Virus record (IMG/VR): IMGVR_UViG_3300044984_002334 | Coordinates: 1 to 59,189 of that record | DNA length: 59,189 nucleotides | DNA from: a virus | Direction: 5' to 3' (one strand) | Part shown: positions 54,499 to 59,189 of the stretch, one piece after another | Layout of the letters: each line of letters begins with the position of its first letter | How positions within the stretch are numbered: position 1 is the stretch's first letter | Made by a program: the position numbers and the translations under genes | The notes under the pieces: model-generated | Seen by the model: only the letters and a program-made list of their open reading frames with translations | What the model was told of the DNA's origin: nothing | Database searches by the model: none

Positions 54499-56871
54499 TT
54501 ACTTAGCGGGTTTATTTCGGAGCTTAATAGCTTTCTCTTCGAGATCGAGCTTTCGTTCCTTAAGTTCTACTTCTTTTTGCCATTTTTCAACCTCGAATTG
54601 ATCTGGGATCCCATTATCATTAGAGTCTTGATCTTTAACAAAACTAAAAGACTGAATTTCTGCAACTTTGATTTTTGCTTCAAGTTCCATGTTTTTAAGA
54701 ATAATCTCATGTTGACGGGCAGCGGCAAGTTGTTCTGCATTAGATTGCATTTGAGCTTGTGATTGAGCTTGATCGTTTTTGTTGCGAGCTTCCTCAGAAT
54801 GAATAATCTCAGCTTTAAGAGAAGCGATAGAATTAGCATCAAACATTTTGATAATATCAGAGAAAGATGCACGATCACTTTGAAGTAAAGACAACGAAAG
54901 ATTTTCAAGCTTTTCGAATTTTTTAACGTCTTGATAATTGTTAGAAACAAATAATCCAAAGTCAGAATTTACAACATCATCTGGAGTAAGCTCTAAAACT
55001 TGAATAGAACCGTCATCTAGGATAGCTTGTTTAATAACAGATTTATTCTTAATAGTAAACTGAGCTATTTGTATGAAAGAGTTTAAGATTTCTTCCCACA
55101 ATTTCTCATGTGTGGAATGATACACTTCGGTAACAAGTGATGAATTGTTCGCATTAGATTGGGCATTAGTTACAGCTTGATCAGAAGCAATTCGACCTTC
55201 ACGCTCACGTGCAACACCAGAAACATCACTTAACTGCTGGTCTATATCTTGAAGTAACATGATATAATTATTAATGTCCGAAGCAGTAGACATATTCGTA
55301 ACGCCTGCTATCTTACCTCTTTGAGCAGCTCCAGGTTGCTGAGCGTTCTGAAGTGGATTAAAAAAGTCAATATTTAACTCAGTTAAGTAATAAAGAGTTT
55401 TCTCTAAACCAATTTGAGGATCTACCATTGATGTATCAAAATGGTAAATAGGTCCTTTGTCTTGCGCTATGAGTTTCCTAAGTTTATTACTTACTATAAA
55501 ATAGAGATATAAAAAAGGTTTCATACGATCCATAACACTTACTGGCCGAGCGTTCATAGAAGAGTAAGTGGTTCCGTGATAGCCTAACTTAACCTTAGTT
55601 GGATTATCCATAGAACGAAACTGTATTTCCTTAGGTCCAATTTTGCAGTAAACAGATCTTCCAATTTTAGTAGTTTCCCATACTTCATCTATCCAAGAAT
55701 ACTTAATCTTAAATGGGCTTTTTGTAATAGGGTCCATCCAGTAATAATATTCGCACTTTCGATTAAATGCTTCTGTTACAACTTCTTTTTGAGCATTTTT
55801 AGGCACTGGGTATTCTTCCGCTACAATCTCTATTTCTTCTTCTCCAAATTCATTAACAAACGTAAGGAAGCCAACTTTCTTTTGAGTTTTCCATTCTACG
55901 TGTTGTACGGCAACCATGTTAATGTCATTACCAGAAGAATACTGCCCTTCAGTATTACCTTGATTAAAAGAAGCTAAGTAGTTATCATAATTATATTTCA
56001 TATGATTCTCCCACTTTAAAGAAGAACCTGAAGAAGAAAACTTACTTTGAAGTTCTTCAACTTGCTCATCAGATAAATAATCTTGGTAAGTATCGAGAAC
56101 ATCAGAAAGAGTCATGTATGTTTTATATCCTGCGTACGTACCATCTTGAATATACTTTACATCAGGAGATTTATAGTAAATCATTCCAAGTGGATTAAGT
56201 ACTTGAATAATAGGAGCATTTTCTACATAAGTAACATAAGCAAATTCTTCTCCAGCGATTAGCCCATGCTTAAACCCATCGTTCTTAATTATAGGAATAT
56301 TTAGCATTCGATAATAATAACTAAGTAACTTATTAGCTGCAATTTCTCGTTTGTCCAAGTACTTAGAAGACATATACTTATCAGCTTCGCTTGGGTCTAC
56401 TATTGGAATTTCAGGGTCTATCATCTCCTTGCCAAAAGTTTCGGTAACAGCTTGGATAGCTGTTTGAAGTGAGTTAAGAACAAACTGTTGCACTAACTTG
56501 TCTTTGTAAAGAAGTTTGGAGCGTATACCTGCAGTATCGGTAAGCACAATTTTCCAATCAAATGCACGAGTCATTTCATCAGATAATAAGGAATTAATTT
56601 TATTAGCAGCTTTATTATAAGCTTTAATTTCTTCTTTAAAAGAATCGACTTGAAGACCTAGAGGATTACATTCTTTTTCGAAATCTGCTTGATTAACAAT
56701 ATCATTATATAATTGGTAGTTAACGAGTTTACGTTTATATTCTTCAGAATAAGGTCTAGAGATTGTAGAACTGAAATCTGTAAGTATGTAATCGGTTACT
56801 CTTTTTGCCCATTCAAAATCGTTCGTAGTCTTCTCCCGATATGATAGGCGTTGTCTTAAAAATTTTTGCAT
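54499..56871 (-). CDS. portal protein
   Basis: A 790-aa protein in the position of the crAss-like portal, directly after the terminase. The N-terminal ~480 residues are alpha/beta (e.g. GEEFAYVTYVENAPIIQVLN, GMIYYKSPDVKYIQDGTYAG). A central segment 'SDVSGVAREREGRIASDQAV' resembles the conserved GxxxxREG region of portal families. From about 690 a long coiled coil begins (AQSQAQMQSNAEQLAAARQH) and continues to the end. Residues about 746-758 (QDSNDNGIPDQFE) look like a calcium-binding DxDxNGxxD loop inside that coil. It starts 59 bases inside the terminase gene and no other start fits. It forms the ring through which DNA enters and leaves the head. Confidence 0.88.
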   Translation of the reverse strand: MQKFLRQRLSYREKTTNDFEWAKRVTDYILTDFSSTISRPYSEEYKRKLVNYQLYNDIVNQADFEKECNPLGLQVDSFKEEIKAYNKAANKINSLLSDEMTRAFDWKIVLTDTAGIRSKLLYKDKLVQQFVLNSLQTAIQAVTETFGKEMIDPEIPIVDPSEADKYMSSKYLDKREIAANKLLSYYYRMLNIPIIKNDGFKHGLIAGEEFAYVTYVENAPIIQVLNPLGMIYYKSPDVKYIQDGTYAGYKTYMTLSDVLDTYQDYLSDEQVEELQSKFSSSGSSLKWENHMKYNYDNYLASFNQGNTEGQYSSGNDINMVAVQHVEWKTQKKVGFLTFVNEFGEEEIEIVAEEYPVPKNAQKEVVTEAFNRKCEYYYWMDPITKSPFKIKYSWIDEVWETTKIGRSVYCKIGPKEIQFRSMDNPTKVKLGYHGTTYSSMNARPVSVMDRMKPFLYLYFIVSNKLRKLIAQDKGPIYHFDTSMVDPQIGLEKTLYYLTELNIDFFNPLQNAQQPGAAQRGKIAGVTNMSTASDINNYIMLLQDIDQQLSDVSGVAREREGRIASDQAVTNAQSNANNSSLVTEVYHSTHEKLWEEILNSFIQIAQFTIKNKSVIKQAILDDGSIQVLELTPDDVVNSDFGLFVSNNYQDVKKFEKLENLSLSLLQSDRASFSDIIKMFDANSIASLKAEIIHSEEARNKNDQAQSQAQMQSNAEQLAAARQHEIILKNMELEAKIKVAEIQSFSFVKDQDSNDNGIPDQFEVEKWQKEVELKERKLDLEEKAIKLRNKPAK

Positions 56872-59029
56872 TCTGTGTGATAAATTTAGATATATCTTGT
56901 TCGTATTGTGAAGCTTGAGTTTTTTCTATTGCTGTAAGTGTAAATGAAGCCATGTCTTCTAATCCTATAATACATCCTACAAAAGCCATTACAGCATCAA
57001 AGTTGCCTTTAAGATTAAAAGCTTTCAACTGTTTTAGTAAGTAACGGTCCATTATAAGATCTATATTCTTAATATTATCTCCTCGATCTTCTAGCAACCA
57101 TGACCGTGCGTACTGTAAAGCTTCCCATTTTATCTTATCATTAGACATTGGGTAACCATAAACAAGATTCGAAGATGTCATAGTTTTCTTAGAGAGCACT
57201 AACCTAGGCTGAACCGCTAAGAGATCGAGTCTTTTAAGCCGTTGAAAATAATCTTTCGTGTTACCTGCAGTATTTTCAAAATAGATTTTTGCATTCCCGT
57301 AAAAAAGTGAAAGCTTATAAAGTATTTCGTTTACTGCGTCTATACCCATATAAGGACGTCCATAGTAAACAGCTACAATTTCACTAAAACCTTGCGTAGG
57401 ATATTTGTTTGTTTTCATCACTATAATTGCAGCTAATGAAGATCCAGTATTAGTGTTTGCTTTAAATGCGTCATAAGCGATAATATAGGAATCGGAACGA
57501 ATAGCTTCTCCTTGATAGATTGGAAGTTCATATATTACAGGGGCACCTTCAATATCAGGAGATGTATATGGAAAGTCATTAATCGCATTTAACTTATTAT
57601 TAACTTTATATCCGACACCGTATGGTTCAGAAGGGTCAAAGTAAAGTTCTACTTTCTTTTCGAATAGTTCAAGGATCTTCTTATTGTTAACTTCTGTTAA
57701 TCTATTCTGAATTTCTCCAGAAGGAAAAATAACAGATTCACGTGAAAGAAATATTTCAGAAGGTACCATTGGTCGATATTGAATTTCTTTATTCAATGCA
57801 TCAGAAGATGTTCCTGACTTAGTTAAAGATGTTCGTACTCGAGTAAGATAAGCAGTGGCTTCCTCATACTTGGTAGTTAAATTATCATCTTTGTACTGAT
57901 TCATTGCTTCTTGAGCAGGAATAAAGTAAGCAATGGCACCTGAATTCTCCCAAGTATCCGGCATTTCAAAAATCTGATAGTGCCCAGGGTTATAAAACAT
58001 TTCTTGTGCTGGCAGAGTACCTCCTTCCATATCACCACCAGTACCTAGCATCCATAGAATACCTGTTTTATCAGGACCACTCTTGAGGTTGTCTTTAGTG
58101 TTTGCATGTACTTCTTTTAGCAACTTAAAAAGACCTATTTCCTCAAGTACTAAAATCAAGTTACGTGCACCCTGATCTTTAAACGCATCATCTTTAAATG
58201 ATCTATGTTTTATCACAGACCCAGAACCAGCGTCTTTCCAACCTCCATCATACTTCTTTTGGTAAGTAGCTTCTATATTAGAGCCGGTATTAAAAGAACC
58301 TTTATACCGTTTCCGTAACGGAGAAGGCTTGAGGGACTTATTAAAGAATCGTTCTCCGGGAAGACGATCTAACATATCTTTTACTTTGGCGAGTAAAAGC
58401 GCTGACTTAGAGGATTCTTCTGCGCCTACTGTAATATCTACTGAAGTAATTTCCTCAGCAGGCATGTCTAAGCGATCTTGTCCATCTAGCAACCATTCTT
58501 TAGCTACAATTCCTGCAGTAAGATATGACTTACCTGAGTCTCGAGATCCAAGTACCATGCCATTCCACATGTTATTCTGAAACAACGCAGCTCCCATGCT
58601 CACTTCTTTGCGTTCTTGTAACAGAGTGATCGGGTGCCTAAAGATCTTGCGTTCTCCATCGGAATTAATAACATCTGGAAATTCAATTCTTAATTTCTCG
58701 ATAGGCCAGAACAAATCATCCAGTACACGATAATTAGCAGTGAAAGTATCATCATTCTTAAAACCAGAAAATCCTCTGCAAGCATTATAATAGTGATGGA
58801 CTTTCCAGTCTAAATCTCTAAGTAATGGTCTCGCAAAGGATTTGATGTTCGAGTTGCTTTTGTTCAGTTTAATAGTGCCCATATTACCATAAAAAAAGAG
58901 TGAAGGGGGAATAAATTCCCCCTGAACCCAATCTCCTACAATAGAGGACTCTTTTATCCATTGCCAGTAGTTAATCCATTCTAATGAGAGTGGATGCACA
59001 TCTGGCACATCTCGTACAAATTTACTCAT
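56813..59029 (-). CDS. terL: terminase large subunit
   Basis: A 738-aa DNA-packaging motor. The ATPase has Walker A VLGSRDSGKS (about 159-168) and Walker B NLILVLEEIG (about 291-299, catalytic Glu). The C-terminal RNase H-like nuclease shows SYIIAYDAFKANTNTG (Asp near 516), KIYFENTAGN (Glu) and GNFDAVMAFVG (Asp), the usual D-E-D metal triad. The ATG at 59029 is chosen over a TTG at 59038 because it overlaps the GroEL-like stop by 8 bases (ATGAGTAA), in the same coupling style as elsewhere. Length is normal for crAss-like terminases and no intein is present. Confidence 0.96.
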   Translation of the reverse strand: MSKFVRDVPDVHPLSLEWINYWQWIKESSIVGDWVQGEFIPPSLFFYGNMGTIKLNKSNSNIKSFARPLLRDLDWKVHHYYNACRGFSGFKNDDTFTANYRVLDDLFWPIEKLRIEFPDVINSDGERKIFRHPITLLQERKEVSMGAALFQNNMWNGMVLGSRDSGKSYLTAGIVAKEWLLDGQDRLDMPAEEITSVDITVGAEESSKSALLLAKVKDMLDRLPGERFFNKSLKPSPLRKRYKGSFNTGSNIEATYQKKYDGGWKDAGSGSVIKHRSFKDDAFKDQGARNLILVLEEIGLFKLLKEVHANTKDNLKSGPDKTGILWMLGTGGDMEGGTLPAQEMFYNPGHYQIFEMPDTWENSGAIAYFIPAQEAMNQYKDDNLTTKYEEATAYLTRVRTSLTKSGTSSDALNKEIQYRPMVPSEIFLSRESVIFPSGEIQNRLTEVNNKKILELFEKKVELYFDPSEPYGVGYKVNNKLNAINDFPYTSPDIEGAPVIYELPIYQGEAIRSDSYIIAYDAFKANTNTGSSLAAIIVMKTNKYPTQGFSEIVAVYYGRPYMGIDAVNEILYKLSLFYGNAKIYFENTAGNTKDYFQRLKRLDLLAVQPRLVLSKKTMTSSNLVYGYPMSNDKIKWEALQYARSWLLEDRGDNIKNIDLIMDRYLLKQLKAFNLKGNFDAVMAFVGCIIGLEDMASFTLTAIEKTQASQYEQDISKFITQNAKIFKTTPIISGEDYERF

Positions 59030-59189
59030 AAGCTTCAACTGGAGGCGGAGAATATTTTGGTAGAGTGTCGTATATGGTTACTTCTGAAAGTATAATCATA
59101 TTAGCTGCAGAAACTGCATTAGTAATCGCTTCTTCTACTACTAAGGTCGGATCGACAATACCAGCAGAGATGAAATCACATTCTTGCCC
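59022..59189 (-). CDS. C-terminal end of a phage-encoded GroEL-type chaperonin (partial)
   Basis: The last 55 codons before the stop at 59024-59022 read, in the minus-strand frame open to the window edge, SAGIVDPTLVVEEAITNAVS, then AANMIILSEVTIYDTLPK and a short acidic Pro-rich end (PPPVEAYE). This lines up with the end of GroEL, where 'GIxDPTKVxRxALxNAASVAxLxLTTE' precedes the last residues; the GGM tail of bacterial GroEL is missing. The frame overlaps the terminase start by 8 bases, so the gene belongs to the phage late operon. A phage chaperonin could fold capsid or giant virion proteins. Everything upstream lies outside the window, so ring residues cannot be checked. Confidence 0.85.
   Translation of the reverse strand, partial: GQECDFISAGIVDPTLVVEEAITNAVSAANMIILSEVTIYDTLPKYSPPPVEAYE

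Noticed and set aside
56813-59029. Intein or intron in the terminase, portal or capsid genes
   Set aside because: Lengths are normal for crAss-like proteins and the motifs are contiguous.
1-59189. CRISPR arrays, tRNA genes, insertion sequences or integrase
   Set aside because: No regularly spaced direct repeats, cloverleaf sequences, transposase or recombinase motifs were seen; a dedicated tRNA and repeat scan was not possible.

Overview
The window is part of a tailed-phage genome, most likely a crAss-like phage (Crassvirales) infecting a member of the Bacteroidota. The main evidence is a late block in crAss-like order: large terminase, portal, scaffold-like protein, major capsid protein, conserved head/tail proteins, tail fibres, HU/IHF-like protein, P22 gp4-like ring protein, 'muzzle/stabilization' protein, cargo-type proteins and a giant virion RNA polymerase with a DFDVD active-site motif. 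The host is inferred from a TAnnTTTG promoter of Bacteroidota type and from two fibre proteins with Bacteroidota-style signal peptides. Ordinary stop codons (TAA, TGA and one TAG) end the genes, so the standard code is in use. The DNA is AT-rich except for two blocks inside the tail-fibre genes.

Layout. (1) 1-5704, plus strand: a tightly packed early/DNA-metabolism operon. It holds the end of an unknown gene, a DnaG/TOPRIM-type primase, a family-1 uracil-DNA glycosylase, two PD-(D/E)XK nucleases (one RecE/Cas4-like) and several small proteins, two with a membrane segment. (2) 5725-5763: a perfect 13-bp hairpin terminator where the two gene blocks converge. (3) 59189-5772, minus strand: the late block, read from high to low coordinates. 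It opens with the end of a phage-encoded GroEL-type chaperonin overlapping the terminase start. Terminase, portal, scaffold-like protein, capsid, a free-standing HNH endonuclease, a small membrane protein, and three conserved structural proteins follow. A terminator at 48046-48014 closes this part. (4) 48007-36265: a fibre and lysis cassette. It contains three fibre-like genes plus a 213-aa fibre-like protein, a membrane-anchored PAS-domain protein, two Ig-like/Cys-rich tail proteins and a DUF5675 lysis-type enzyme. It is closed by a terminator overlapping a promoter (36258-36186). (5) 36168-5772: the tail-connector and ejection operon. It contains ring, HU-like, gp4-like and muzzle proteins, a 1047-aa peptidoglycan-binding-module protein, a 641-aa cargo-type protein, a 5044-aa polyprotein (SF1 helicase + HExxH zincin + DFDVD RNA polymerase) and a 1436-aa protein (ADP-ribosyltransferase-like + PD-(D/E)XK nuclease).

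How it fits together. Terminase and portal package DNA into the capsid. The ring, hub and muzzle proteins build the short tail. The giant proteins at the end of the operon are probably packed with, or next to, the DNA and injected to start transcription and disarm the host; this follows from the known role of the virion polymerase in crAss-like phages. The fibre cassette is the most variable part. Its base composition changes sharply inside two genes, at or near repeat units, which points to recombination with a foreign, more GC-rich source.

The most striking observations are the four-function load of the two giant proteins, a GroEL next to terminase, a PAS sensor in the lysis/tail region, and fibre genes that are both mosaic and equipped with Sec signal peptides. 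All functional calls come from motif reading; no database search was run.
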